Assembly: GCA_017651185.1 (NCBI GenBank)
Contig: JAGCDJ010000019.1
Coordinates: forward strand, 62,001 to 126,000
DNA: 64,000 nucleotides
Direction of reading: 5' to 3'
Source: Bacteroidales bacterium
GTDB taxonomy: Bacteria > Bacteroidota > Bacteroidia > Bacteroidales > ML635J-15
A program made the translations under genes and the position numbers. Below, in pieces: positions 1 through 8,775 of the stretch. Positions within the stretch are counted from its first letter, which is position 1; every line of letters starts with the position of its first letter. The notes under the pieces are model-generated. The model saw nothing but the letters and a program-made list of their open reading frames with translations. It was not told the DNA's origin and did not search any database.

Positions 1-640
1 TTGCTGGGTCGCCTCCTGTAAATGTCCACGACCATGCGGTTGAGCGTTGTGAACGGTTGGTGAATGTTACAGTTTCGCCAGCAGGAATACGGGTTCTGTT
101 TGCTATAAAGTCGGCTACAGGCATATTGTCGGGGCATGCGCTTTCGTGTGCGCCAAGACCAACGAGTTCTCCCGAACTTAATGGTCTGCCAAGTTCACGC
201 ATCGATCTGTCTGGACTGATGCATACGTATGTAGGAGTGCCGTCTATTTCCCAGTCGTCAGAAAGAGTGGCATTTATCGGGTTGTTTGCCAGTGGCGCTA
301 TTGGATAGATAGCACCGAATTCTCTCATATACCACTCAATGTCATGAGAAGCATCGTGTTCGGTAATCTCTATGCCAATGACGATTACATCGGCACTATT
401 GCATCCCATTTGCGTGTAGAGGTTTGAAAGGTCTGGCGTTTCTTCCTGACAATAGTGACATGTGGTGAAGAAAAAGTCAAAAACTATATATTTTCCGTCG
501 GCAAGCAGAGCGTTAATGTCGTATGTGACTCCATCTTGGTCTGTGAGAGATACTGTTTCTGTAAACTGGTTTGGCACCGTCTGTGAGAATGCCTGTATTG
601 ACAATATTATCGCAGCTATCGTTATTAAAAGTCGTTTCAT
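1..640 (-). CDS. Secreted thioredoxin-fold (redoxin/TlpA-like) protein with PKD domain, partial
   Basis: I translated this by hand from an ATG at 640 on the minus strand; the gene runs off the left edge, so its C-terminus is missing. It starts with a signal peptide (MKRLL...QAFSQ), then a redoxin/TlpA-like domain with the redox motif CHYC in the context FFFTTCHYCQEE, followed from about residue 170 by the start of a PKD-like domain (ETVTFTNRSQ...WSWTF). The likely role is an extracytoplasmic thiol-disulfide or surface protein. In Bacteroidales such proteins commonly end in a T9SS sorting domain, but that part lies outside the window. A Bacteroidetes -7 box lies at 665-672. Confidence 0.75.
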   Translation of the reverse strand, partial: MKRLLITIAAIILSIQAFSQTVPNQFTETVSLTDQDGVTYDINALLADGKYIVFDFFFTTCHYCQEETPDLSNLYTQMGCNSADVIVIGIEITEHDASHDIEWYMREFGAIYPIAPLANNPINATLSDDWEIDGTPTYVCISPDRSMRELGRPLSSGELVGLGAHESACPDNMPVADFIANRTRIPAGETVTFTNRSQRSTAWSWTFTGGDPA

Positions 641-664
641 AAAAACACAATTATAGACAAATGC

Positions 665-672
665 CAAAATTA
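665..672 (-). promoter_or_regulatory. -7 promoter element (TAATTTTG) of the redoxin gene
   Basis: On the minus strand this reads TAATTTTG, matching the Bacteroidetes TAnnTTTG box, 25 bases before the start codon at 640. Confidence 0.45.
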
Positions 673-781
673 TGAAATAAATTCATATTAATAATGTTTT
701 ATGTTAACTTTTTTTGAAGTTTTTTATGATTGACTTTGATGCATTGTAGGTTGTTGTTGTGGAATACCGATATTTGGATAT

Positions 782-810
782 AAAAAATCCCAACTCAGTC
801 GGGATTTTTA
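782..810 (-). terminator. Rho-independent terminator after the GH53-like gene
   Basis: A perfect 9-bp inverted repeat (AAAAATCCC / GGGATTTTT) with a 9-nt loop lies just past the stop at 821. On the minus strand the stem runs into a T tract. Confidence 0.8.
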
Positions 811-820
811 GTATTTACAT

Positions 821-2305
821 CTATTTCTCAATAATCTCCTTATGGTTTTCAAGAATGTTTTTTGCTGTTCCTTTCTTGTTCGCGAATTCAAACATTGACA
901 TAGCGTACCAGCCTTCGTAGTCGGGTGCCCAGTAGCGTATTCCTGCCAAGCCGTGAGTCTTTCCCCACGATACTACATCGGAATATATGTCAGCTTGACC
1001 TTGCTGGTCGTGCTTGTAACCCTTTACTTTTTTGTTCCAACTGGCGAAAGGTCCGTCCATCTTGCCCGACGGATACGAAAATTCACCGATGAAAACATTG
1101 AGGTTGCACTTTTCGTTAATCTTGGTAACGGTCTTTTTCAAAAGTTTCTTCTTGTTTGCCGACATTGACGGGGCGCTAGGGTAGTAGCTTATACCAGCAG
1201 TTTCCATCGCATATCCCTTTTCTTTCATGTAATTGAAGAACATTGCGCTGCATTTGGGAGGGAAGACAACCGTTGCGATGTGAGTGGAGAATTTTACATT
1301 TGATGCATCGATGCCTAGTTTGTTGTATGCGCTCAATATTCCTCTTTTCACGGCTGCGTATGCTTCTGCATTGTATTGCCATACATTTTTCTTAAGCCAT
1401 CCGCGTGAGAATGTCGGAGCCAAGTATCGTTTCATTTTCTTTGCTTTTTTCAGTTTGGGGTTCACTGCGGTTTCCAACCCCATGCTTATTCCTGCAAAAC
1501 CGAAATTGGCTTCGTTGCCTAGGTTCCAATTGTTTACGGTGCAACCTGTCGCAAGAATAGAATCCGCAACGAATTCTCCGTATGCTTCAAGCACCGTGCA
1601 TATTTCATCAAGCGTCAGTTGCGACCATTCCTTGCCATTTTGCAAAGCATAAATCTCAGGATACTCATCGAAACGTGGTGCCTGCTGCTTGTCCATGTCC
1701 ATATAGGTGTATGCGCACATGATTTCTGGATTGATAGGGATGTCAAGCGCTGCCGCAATTTGGCAAAGTCTTATACCTTGGTCAAATGTATGTACATTGG
1801 CGTTTTCATCGGGTTCGCCATAGGTTATGTCCTCGGCGGTCTTGTGTCGTTTTGTGGCAATGCGTACATACATTTCGGTTGAACCGAGGTCGCGGTAGAT
1901 GCTCTGCAATTCTTCTGGGGTGCTTGCAGTTTTGTCGCCGACTGTGAATGTGTACCCATCTTCAAACTGGTTAAGCGAGAATGGGTTTAGCGAAAGCGCA
2001 ACGCGGAAATCATCGGTACTTTTTGCCGAAACGGTCTTGCTTTCGTATTTCTCTGTAATCTGCAATGCGATAGTCTGCGAATCTTCTTGCTTTTGCAGGA
2101 TGCGTTGCGACATCATTTCGGTTCCGTTAATGATGGCGAAACCAACATATTCCATCAAATCGCCATGTTTTTTGCGTGATTTTGTCTGTACGGGCGGAAT
2201 GTTTTCCGTCTCTACAGAACCTTTATATTCAATTCGTTCAACATTTCCGTTATCGCTGCATATCATCTTGATAGATGCTATATTGCTGTTTTGTTGCGCA
2301 ATCAT
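821..2305 (-). CDS. GH53-like galactanase, catalytic part (downstream piece of a gene split by an in-frame TGA)
   Basis: This 494-codon piece is in the same frame as the ORF at 2315-2722; only the TGA at 2315-2317 and three codons (AYL) separate them. It begins with the end of an N-terminal module typical of Bacteroidales FISUMP-type proteins (YVGFAIINGTE, QTIALQITE). It then resembles a clan-A TIM-barrel glycosidase, closest by eye to GH53 arabinogalactan endo-beta-1,4-galactanase: the likely acid/base Glu is in NLGNEANFGF, the likely nucleophile Glu in FIGEFSYP, and the C-terminus has YAMSMFEFANKKGTAK. The piece has no signal peptide of its own, so it would be exported only if the TGA is read through or absent. 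The family call is by motif only. Confidence 0.6.
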   Translation of the reverse strand: MIAQQNSNIASIKMICSDNGNVERIEYKGSVETENIPPVQTKSRKKHGDLMEYVGFAIINGTEMMSQRILQKQEDSQTIALQITEKYESKTVSAKSTDDFRVALSLNPFSLNQFEDGYTFTVGDKTASTPEELQSIYRDLGSTEMYVRIATKRHKTAEDITYGEPDENANVHTFDQGIRLCQIAAALDIPINPEIMCAYTYMDMDKQQAPRFDEYPEIYALQNGKEWSQLTLDEICTVLEAYGEFVADSILATGCTVNNWNLGNEANFGFAGISMGLETAVNPKLKKAKKMKRYLAPTFSRGWLKKNVWQYNAEAYAAVKRGILSAYNKLGIDASNVKFSTHIATVVFPPKCSAMFFNYMKEKGYAMETAGISYYPSAPSMSANKKKLLKKTVTKINEKCNLNVFIGEFSYPSGKMDGPFASWNKKVKGYKHDQQGQADIYSDVVSWGKTHGLAGIRYWAPDYEGWYAMSMFEFANKKGTAKNILENHKEIIEK

Positions 2306-2314
2306 AAGGTAGGC

Positions 2315-2722
2315 TCATTTGTCGGCTACCGATATGTGGAATTGGTGTGTGCCGGATTCCAAGAATTGTGTTTTTGTGGCTCTTGTACGACCGTTTACAT
2401 CGGCAATTACCAATGTTACCATTCCGTCGTTTTCCACAGTAAGGTTTACATCGGTGCTCGAGGCGAAAGGATTTGGATAATTCTGCGACAGGTAACATCT
2501 GCCGTTTTCTGTAAAATCATCGTTGTCGCTGAAATCCTGAATTGAAATTGTTGTGTCAGGGTAGAAGATCGTTTCCTGCCAGCCCTGTGTGTAGTTGGTG
2601 ATGACCACGCGGTCAAGTTCTACGTAATTGTTGTTTTTGTCACGACCAGTGAAAGTAACTGTTTGTGCCATAGCATAAAAGCACATTAGTGTCAATAGCG
2701 AAAAAGCAAAAAATCTTTTCAT
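2315..2722 (-). CDS. N-terminal export piece of the split GH53-like protein
   Basis: This 135-aa ORF starts at the ATG at 2722, the first methionine followed by a proper signal peptide (MKRFFAFSLLTLMCFYAMAQ). It carries a T9SS-type motif region (LSQNYPNPF...VTLVIADVNGR) that in related Bacteroidales proteins sits near the N-terminus, before a conserved Gly-Thr/Ala-Tyr stretch. Here the frame stops at TGA (codon 136) exactly where relatives have Gly, and the following codons continue the family pattern (AYLMIAQQN). A single G-to-T change of GGA would explain it. The gene is therefore best read as one 632-residue protein with a nonsense codon. Confidence 0.65.
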   Translation of the reverse strand: MKRFFAFSLLTLMCFYAMAQTVTFTGRDKNNNYVELDRVVITNYTQGWQETIFYPDTTISIQDFSDNDDFTENGRCYLSQNYPNPFASSTDVNLTVENDGMVTLVIADVNGRTRATKTQFLESGTHQFHISVADK

Positions 2723-2744
2723 AATTTGAATAATAATAACTTTG

Positions 2745-2752
2745 CAAATGTA
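2745..2752 (-). promoter_or_regulatory. -7 promoter element (TACATTTG) of the GH53-like gene
   Basis: The minus strand reads TACATTTG followed by CAA, 22 bases before the start at 2722. Confidence 0.6.
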
Positions 2753-2873
2753 CTGCATTATGGTTTTGTGGGTATTGTCTGATAGGTGTGAATATTGTTC
2801 TAATCTCCATGTTTTATGTGTAATAATGGACTTTTCTTGTTCTGTTATCTATTTTGCATTAAAGAATAAATGC

Positions 2874-2881
2874 TAATTTTG
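2874..2881 (+). promoter_or_regulatory. -7 promoter element (TAATTTTG) of the AraC-type regulator
   Basis: TAATTTTG ends 23 bases before the ATG at 2905. The 10-mer ATTTTGCATT occurs here (2876-2885) and 25 bp upstream (2851-2860), a spacing that could suit a direct-repeat AraC-type operator. Confidence 0.5.
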
Positions 2882-2904
2882 CATTGTAACCATTGAACAC
2901 GAAA

Positions 2905-3780
2905 ATGCTTGATAAAACACCACTTGAAGAAATCTCTATTGTTCGCGAGATAGACAATATTGATTGGCGATGTAGTCTTGGTAACGACTTGAGAATAATG
3001 GCGATAAGCGGAAATGTGTCGCGATTGCCAGAACATTTCCAGACTGCTGAATATGCCTTTAACCTGCATGTCCGTGGTAAGATTACCGCGCTTATCAATC
3101 ATAATGAATATGCGATTGAGGCGCCTTGTTTCTCGTCAGTACTTATCTATCAGTCCATAAAGGTGTTGGAGTCGAGTGATGATATGGTGCAGTACATTTT
3201 GGCATATTCTCCGCAATTTGCTGAGGACTTGCATCTTAACTTGTCTGGCGAGGCGCACATAAGGGCGTATATGCGACCGATTTTTCCAATGTCGGAGCCG
3301 CAGATGCAAGTGGCTATGCGCTATTTCGACTTGTTGCGCGAGGTTTTGCAGACGCCCGATGTTTCCAATGTGCGTGAGGTTGCGCTAAATCTTGTCCGTT
3401 CGTTGACATATTTCATATATGGTCTGTACGACACTTCGTTCCAAAAACTTTATACGCTTTCGCGTTCCGAGGAATTGGTCGGGCGTTTTCTCGCCTTGGT
3501 TGAGCAACATTGCCACGAACATCACAGCATTGACTGGTATGCGGATGAACTTTGCCTAACGCCCAAGTACATTGCCAATCTGGTGAAGCAGGTTACAGGC
3601 ATGAGTGCCGGCAATTGCATTAACTACAATCTTATTTCTCAGTCGAAGTGGCTTTTGCGCAGTACCACGCTGACAGTTCGGGAAATTAGCGACCGACTTG
3701 GTTTCAAGAACCAGTCGCATTTCGGAACCTTTTTCCGTAGGTATGAGGGGATAAGTCCGTTGGAGTTTAGGAGGGGATAG
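2905..3780 (+). CDS. AraC family transcriptional regulator
   Basis: This 291-aa cytoplasmic regulator has an unassigned N-terminal sensing region (about 1-190) and a C-terminal AraC/XylS double helix-turn-helix (about 200-291): the first helix set is in LCLTPKYIANLVKQVTG, the second in TVREISDRLGFKNQSHFGTFFRR, ending in the usual GISPLEFRR. A TTG at 2893 would extend it by four codons, but the -7 box at 2874-2881 would leave that start almost no leader, so I prefer ATG 2905. It is divergent from the GH53-like gene and tail-to-tail with the barrel gene. Its target is unknown; the neighbouring divergent gene is a reasonable guess. Confidence 0.85.
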   Translation: MLDKTPLEEISIVREIDNIDWRCSLGNDLRIMAISGNVSRLPEHFQTAEYAFNLHVRGKITALINHNEYAIEAPCFSSVLIYQSIKVLESSDDMVQYILAYSPQFAEDLHLNLSGEAHIRAYMRPIFPMSEPQMQVAMRYFDLLREVLQTPDVSNVREVALNLVRSLTYFIYGLYDTSFQKLYTLSRSEELVGRFLALVEQHCHEHHSIDWYADELCLTPKYIANLVKQVTGMSAGNCINYNLISQSKWLLRSTTLTVREISDRLGFKNQSHFGTFFRRYEGISPLEFRRG

Positions 3781-3818
3781 GGACGGGGTGAGGCAATTCT
3801 TTTGTCTCCTAGCAATTT

Positions 3819-6206
3819 TTACAATCCCAGTCTTACTTTATTTCTGTCGGTTTCGGCGTTCTTCATCGCATTGTTTGCTTTGTACGAATTGAAATTGTAG
3901 CGAATACCAATCCATAGCATTCGGCTTTTGTTGATGCTGGTGTTGGTGAGATGGTAAACGCGGTTGTCGGAAAAAATGTTCCAGATATTTGTTTTGAATA
4001 TATCGGTAAGCAAGAGGGAGACAGCCAAACTGCCTTTCAAAAACTTTTGACTGATGCCAATGTCGAGATGATGAGACAATTTTGTGGTGAATTGCGGATA
4101 ATATTGTGGTGTTTCGAAGAAATACTGCAATTGTATGTCCATCATTTTTATCGGATGGAAAGCTATTTTCAGGTTGTCGCTGTTGACTATTCCACGATTG
4201 TCCAAATCTACGCCATCATAATCGCCTTTGGTGTCAACATAATATGTATTTGTACCTAATTGTAGGTCAAACCATTTGCAAGGCGTAATGTTCAATGAAG
4301 CGTCAAGGCCGGTTTTGAATTCAAAGTTGCCATTTACAAATGTCAGCAGAAGAATATCGTTCTTCAGCATGGCTACTTGTGTAATGTTATCCTTTAGGTA
4401 GTCGGTATAAATATTTGTAGAGAACTTTGTGATTTTATCTTTTACTCCGTACGAAAATTCAAGGTGGTATGATGTTTCTGGAAGAAGTTTTGGATTGCCT
4501 TGCTCAAATGTATGTGCATCAATCATGCTCATGTACGGATTCAACTGCGGATATGCAGGGCGTCCGATTCTGGAATTGAATGCAAGGGAAATATGCTGTT
4601 TGAGTTCTTCCTTCTTCGATTTGATTTTATAGTTCATCATTAGGCTTGGTCCTACAAAAAAATGATGGGTTGTTGTGTCCATGGCATCTTTATCGTTCTG
4701 CAGAATTACGCCGCTATATTCGGTTCTGATTCCTGCCTTCCAGGTAAACTTTTTGTCGGCATCGGATGAAAATAGCATGTATATAGCCGGGATGAATTCT
4801 CTGTGTAATAGGTCGTTGCTGTATTCGTTGGAATATGTCCATTGGCTGTTTTCCATATTGTAGAATTCGTGGTAAATGTCGTTCTGCCTGTACGAAAATT
4901 TTACTCCTGCATCCCATCTTCCGTATTCGCGTATCACTTTGAAGTCGCATTGTGCTGCTGTGTTTAGCGGACTGCCACCTGAATTTGATTTTCCAATCGA
5001 ATCATTTTCCAAAAAATAATACGATGGGCGATGCCCCCATATCTTTGAAACGGAGGCCCTTAGCGTTATGTCCGACGACTGCGGATTGATTATGTGCGTA
5101 TAGGAAATTGCGCCATCGATATTTTCGCGGTTCCACGATACATTGCTGCTGCGGTTTTCGTAGCTTAGCAATCCGTTGTCACCGTAGGTGTTGGCAAATT
5201 GCTGCTGGGTGTTGAGTCTTGGCATTATGAAGCGGGCATCAATGCTCAGTTTGTTTTTCTTGTTCGGTCGGAGCGTTGTCCCAACACCAATATTGTTGTT
5301 GAAGATAGTGCGTGCCGAATGGAACTGCTGTTCTAGCCAGTTTCCGCTGTCCACGAATTTGCGGGTTAGATTTCCGTCAATTATGTCGTCTTCGTATTTA
5401 AGATTGTAGTTGAAGCGAAATGAGTTGCCATTTTTGACATAATTAACTGCTACATTGGCGTTTGTAAAGTGGTTGAAACCGTAATTTGCCGCAAACATTC
5501 CGCTCCAGCCTTCGTTTTTGTTCTCCTTTAGTACAATATTGATGATTCCGCCAGTTCCTTCCGAATCGTATCTGGAATCAGGACTTGTGATTACTTCCAC
5601 ATTGGCAATGTTGGCCGATGGAATTGCCGACAGGCTTGTCATTGCGGTAGGAAGTCCGTTGACTAGAACAAGCACATTGCTATTACCGCGAATCGATACA
5701 TTGTCGTCATTATCAACAGAAATAGATGGCACGGCCTTTAGCACATCCAAAACTGAGCCCTTTACTTCGCTCATTACCGACTGAGGTGATATTACTTTGT
5801 GTTCAACTGCATTTTGTGGCGTCTGTTCGGCTGATATTTGCACTTCTTCGAGTTGGTATGCGTTGCTTTCCAATGTAATAGTGTCGAGGGTAATGTTTTT
5901 TGCATTGGCTACAAATGAAATCTGCTTTGTCTTTTTGCCTATAAATGAGACCGATAACTGGTACGGTTTTTCTGTTTTTGCAAGTTGCAAGACGAATTCT
6001 CCGTTTTCGTTGGTCAATGTTCCGCTTATAAATGTTGAGTCGTTGGCTATGGCTACCGATGCAAATCCCACAGGCGTTTTAGTTTCGTCAACTATGTATC
6101 CTTTTACATTGCAATGCTGATTTTGCGCGCAAACGGATATGGTTGACATCAAAAAGAGAACTAATATCAAAATTGTCTCCTTGATTTTTGAAACTCTTTT
6201 TTTCAT
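3819..6206 (-). CDS. Outer-membrane beta-barrel receptor (CarboxypepD_reg-like, plug and OMP_b-brl domains)
   Basis: This 795-aa outer-membrane protein has a signal peptide (1-28, ending SVCAQ), a carboxypeptidase-regulatory-like beta-sandwich (about 33-120, VKGYIVDETKTPVGFASVAI), a TonB-type plug (about 140-235, SIRGNSNVLVLVNGLP and GTGGIINIVLKE), and a long C-terminal barrel rich in alternating aromatic/polar strands. This is the architecture of the outer membrane beta-barrel family related to TonB-dependent receptors. No SusD-like partner follows, so it is not a classical SusCD glycan locus, and the substrate cannot be read from sequence. Confidence 0.85.
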   Translation of the reverse strand: MKKRVSKIKETILILVLFLMSTISVCAQNQHCNVKGYIVDETKTPVGFASVAIANDSTFISGTLTNENGEFVLQLAKTEKPYQLSVSFIGKKTKQISFVANAKNITLDTITLESNAYQLEEVQISAEQTPQNAVEHKVISPQSVMSEVKGSVLDVLKAVPSISVDNDDNVSIRGNSNVLVLVNGLPTAMTSLSAIPSANIANVEVITSPDSRYDSEGTGGIINIVLKENKNEGWSGMFAANYGFNHFTNANVAVNYVKNGNSFRFNYNLKYEDDIIDGNLTRKFVDSGNWLEQQFHSARTIFNNNIGVGTTLRPNKKNKLSIDARFIMPRLNTQQQFANTYGDNGLLSYENRSSNVSWNRENIDGAISYTHIINPQSSDITLRASVSKIWGHRPSYYFLENDSIGKSNSGGSPLNTAAQCDFKVIREYGRWDAGVKFSYRQNDIYHEFYNMENSQWTYSNEYSNDLLHREFIPAIYMLFSSDADKKFTWKAGIRTEYSGVILQNDKDAMDTTTHHFFVGPSLMMNYKIKSKKEELKQHISLAFNSRIGRPAYPQLNPYMSMIDAHTFEQGNPKLLPETSYHLEFSYGVKDKITKFSTNIYTDYLKDNITQVAMLKNDILLLTFVNGNFEFKTGLDASLNITPCKWFDLQLGTNTYYVDTKGDYDGVDLDNRGIVNSDNLKIAFHPIKMMDIQLQYFFETPQYYPQFTTKLSHHLDIGISQKFLKGSLAVSLLLTDIFKTNIWNIFSDNRVYHLTNTSINKSRMLWIGIRYNFNSYKANNAMKNAETDRNKVRLGL

Positions 6207-6254
6207 ACAGCCGTTGTGAAAATGGTGTGCAAATTAATTGGGTATATTAAATTT

Positions 6255-6752
6255 CTATCTTACTTGATTAAGTATTATTTCAGGCGATGTTCCCATTAGT
6301 GTGATAGCAGATAGTTTGTGTCCCATATCCTTTAATGAATGTCCACAATGATATAACAAACCGTCTATAATTAACCAGCGGTCGTGTGATGAATTTGCCC
6401 ACTGACGAAATCTAGTGGCGTTTATGCTGTTAACTCTATAACCAACAGATAGAATTACATCCAAGTTATATGCTTTTACTGAATATAGTTGTTTGTCTTC
6501 ATTACCCATATATTCCAAAATGGAATATGTGCCCACCTCATCCAATTCTCCTGATTTATAAATATTTGCAATATGTTTCGAGATGGCTGGTTGCTTTACT
6601 CCAAACAAATCTGCAATCTGTTGTTGCGTAAGCCAAACAGTTTCCTTGTCTAGTCTTACTTCCAATTTAATATTATCATTGGGCTGGTATAGTACAATCT
6701 CTCCTCTGGTGGTTTTATCGGACAATGGTAATGTATTTTCGGTCTGAATCAT
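6255..6752 (-). CDS. RhuM/Fic-associated DNA-binding-type protein, internally deleted
   Basis: The first ~115 residues match the RhuM family N-terminus: IVLYQPNDNIKLEVRLDKET, an HTH in WLTQQQIADLFGVKQPAISKHI, and LSVGYRVNSINATRFRQWAN. Intact RhuM proteins continue for about 200 more residues. Here the sequence jumps directly to SSHDRWLIIDGLLYHCGHSLKDMG, a C-terminal segment whose HDRxLIID resembles the HxK-type motif seen at the end of some Bacteroidales regulator/nuclease proteins. The 165-aa length and the abrupt join suggest an in-frame internal deletion. It may retain DNA binding; the biological role is unknown. Confidence 0.6.
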   Translation of the reverse strand: MIQTENTLPLSDKTTRGEIVLYQPNDNIKLEVRLDKETVWLTQQQIADLFGVKQPAISKHIANIYKSGELDEVGTYSILEYMGNEDKQLYSVKAYNLDVILSVGYRVNSINATRFRQWANSSHDRWLIIDGLLYHCGHSLKDMGHKLSAITLMGTSPEIILNQVR

Positions 6753-7061
6753 AACTGTTGAAATAACAACACAAAAATACTATAAATTCATCAAAAACGC
6801 CAATACGAAAAACCATTAAATATAAATCCAATTAACAACACAAAAAACCAGCAGCCTACTAGTGCCGATTGCCGTAAATCGTTTATTTTACTCACCGAAA
6901 ATCTTTTCAATACACGAACAATTTAGGTAAAATCGTGTTGGTGCAGAAATGTTTTGTCATTCTAATGCGTTCGTGCAGAAAATCCAGACCAATACTCCAA
7001 AAAACATAATATTCGGGGAATTGATTCTCTGAAATAAGGGTTTTTCAAAGGTAGAGTAGGC
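6753..7061. other. 309-bp gap, no gene recognised
   Basis: Apart from a minus-strand TATTTTTG box at 6772-6779 that probably drives the RhuM-like gene (leader about 13 nt), I see no ORF, tRNA or strong hairpin here. Confidence 0.5.
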
Positions 7062-7637
7062 TTATTCGTTCTCCAATCTAAATTTCGTCCTTTTTGTAAT
7101 CGCCTTCGTTACAATGTAAAATGCTACTGCCACTGAGATTCCGAAGCAGAATCCGACAAAGATGTCGGCAGGGTAGTGGACTGCAAGGTACATCCTTGAA
7201 TATGAGACGATTGTTGCCCAGCATAATGCTGTTATGGTGTACCATTTCTTGCGGATGAAAAGCAGGCTTATGAGTGCCAGTCCGAAACTATTGGCTGCGT
7301 GTCCTGAGAAGAACCCGTACATTCCGCCATGGTAGTCGTTTACAATGTGCACTTCGTCCTCTATTTCAAGGTTATGCGTTGGGCGGTAGCGCTGTACCGA
7401 TTCCTTCACATTGTGCGAAACGACATCGGTAGTGGCAAAGCAAAGCGTGGCTGCCAGTATTGGAATCCAGCACCATTTCCCGAAATGCTTCACCGCCATA
7501 AAGATGAACAATGCCACCATCGGAATCCAGAACCAGTTGCTGCTTATCGCCCACATTATCGGGTCGAGCCAGTCGGCGTGCAATCCGTTGATAAACAGTA
7601 GGATTTCGCGGTCTATGAGTTCAAGGCTTTCAATCAT
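7062..7637 (-). CDS. PAP2-family membrane phosphatase
   Basis: This 191-aa integral membrane protein carries the three phosphatase signatures of the PAP2 superfamily in order: KESVQRYRPTHN (K-x6-RP), FFSGHAANS (SGH) and SRMYLAVHYPADIFVG (SR-x5-H-x3-D), between about five hydrophobic segments. Such enzymes dephosphorylate lipid phosphates or undecaprenyl pyrophosphate at the membrane. It starts 9 bases after obg on the same strand, so the two are probably cotranscribed. The specific substrate cannot be decided. Confidence 0.85.
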   Translation of the reverse strand: MIESLELIDREILLFINGLHADWLDPIMWAISSNWFWIPMVALFIFMAVKHFGKWCWIPILAATLCFATTDVVSHNVKESVQRYRPTHNLEIEDEVHIVNDYHGGMYGFFSGHAANSFGLALISLLFIRKKWYTITALCWATIVSYSRMYLAVHYPADIFVGFCFGISVAVAFYIVTKAITKRTKFRLENE

Positions 7638-7646
7638 GTCGCGATG

Positions 7647-8642
7647 TTATTCGTTCAATGCCTTCCAGATTATGTCTTTCAACTTGTCGATGTTCTTGTG
7701 TGCCACCGAGGAGATGAATACGGTTTCAATGTTTTCGGGCAAATCCTTCGACAGCATTTCCTGAAGTTCATCGTCTATGAGGTCGCACTTGGTGACGGCA
7801 AGGATGCGCTTCTTGTCGAGCAGTTCGGGGTTGTACTGCGTGAGTTCGTTGAGCAGCACTTCGTATTCGTTGCGGATGTCCTTGGTGTCGGCTGGAACCA
7901 TGAATAGCAGTATAGAGTTGCGTTCGATGTGGCGCAAGAACCTAAGTCCCAGACCTTTGCCCTGACTTGCACCCTCGATGATTCCTGGGATGTCGGCCAT
8001 TACAAACGACTTGTAGTCGTGGTAGGCTACGATGCCGAGGTTAGGCACAAGCGTGGTGAAGGGGTAGTCGGCAATTTCGGGCTTTGCTGCCGATACAACC
8101 GACAGTAATGTCGATTTGCCTGCATTTGGGAAACCTACGAGACCGACATCGGCAAGCACTTTCAACTCGAGGATTACGGTCTTTTCGATTCCGGGTTCGC
8201 CGGGCTGCGAGAACTTTGGCGCTTGGTTGGTTGCCGTCTTGAATTCTGCGTTGCCTAGTCCGCCACGACCACCTTTGAGAAGGATAATTTCTTGGTCGTT
8301 CTCGGTGACTTCGCAGAGCACTTCGCCGGTGTATTCGTCGCGGGCGATAGTTCCTAGCGGCACATCGAGGGTAATGTCCTTGCCGTTTGCGCCAGTGCAT
8401 AGTGCGCCGCTACCGTTAGTGCCGTTTTCGGCGAAGATGTGGCGGTTGTACTTGAGGTGCAGCAGAGTCCACACATTGGTAGTGCCGTGCAGGATTATAT
8501 GTCCGCCGCGACCGCCGTTGCCACCGTCGGGACCGCCTTTCTCCACGAATTTCTCGTGGCGGAAGTGCATCGAACCTGCGCCGCCCGCTCCCGACCGGCA
8601 GTATATCTTTACATAATCTACAAAGTTTGAGGTGGTTGCCAT
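7647..8642 (-). CDS. obg: GTPase Obg (CgtA), ribosome assembly
   Basis: This 331-aa protein begins with the glycine-rich Obg fold (about 5-160; [20 protein letters not shown] and GGNGGRGG) followed by the G domain: G1 GFPNAGKST, switch region [13 protein letters not shown]3 DIPG and G4 TKCD. Obg is an essential GTPase that acts in large-subunit assembly and stress control. Length and order are normal, without a C-terminal extension. A PAP2 phosphatase gene follows at once on the same strand. Confidence 0.95.
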   Translation of the reverse strand: MATTSNFVDYVKIYCRSGAGGAGSMHFRHEKFVEKGGPDGGNGGRGGHIILHGTTNVWTLLHLKYNRHIFAENGTNGSGALCTGANGKDITLDVPLGTIARDEYTGEVLCEVTENDQEIILLKGGRGGLGNAEFKTATNQAPKFSQPGEPGIEKTVILELKVLADVGLVGFPNAGKSTLLSVVSAAKPEIADYPFTTLVPNLGIVAYHDYKSFVMADIPGIIEGASQGKGLGLRFLRHIERNSILLFMVPADTKDIRNEYEVLLNELTQYNPELLDKKRILAVTKCDLIDDELQEMLSKDLPENIETVFISSVAHKNIDKLKDIIWKALNE

Positions 8643-8643
8643 G

Positions 8644-8690
8644 AAATTATAATTGACAATGGATAATTAACAATTGATAATCAATTAGAT
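8644..8690. repeat. Low-complexity intergenic phrase (aattgaca/attgataat type)
   Basis: Reiterated AT-rich words (attgacaatgg, aattaacaattgataatc) fill the gap upstream of obg. Similar phrases with other words lie at 12013, 12480, 14664, 26891 and 45793. Confidence 0.5.
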
Positions 8691-8720
8691 AAAGATGTTT
8701 TTATTCTGTGCAATTTTTTC

Positions 8721-8757
8721 AAAAAAAGAACCTCGGAACCCAAGTCCCGAGATTCTT
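8721..8757 (-). terminator. Rho-independent terminator of gcvT
   Basis: On the minus strand AAGAATCTCGGG pairs with TCCGAGGTTCTT (one mismatch) and is followed directly by a run of Ts. Confidence 0.8.
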
Positions 8758-8775
8758 ATAGTTTAATAGTTTACA

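Noticed and set aside
2315..2317. Genome-wide recoding of TGA as Gly
   Set aside because: Many genes end normally in TGA (for example the ATGA overlaps at 10295-10298 and 39461-39464), so the code is standard and this TGA is a local event.
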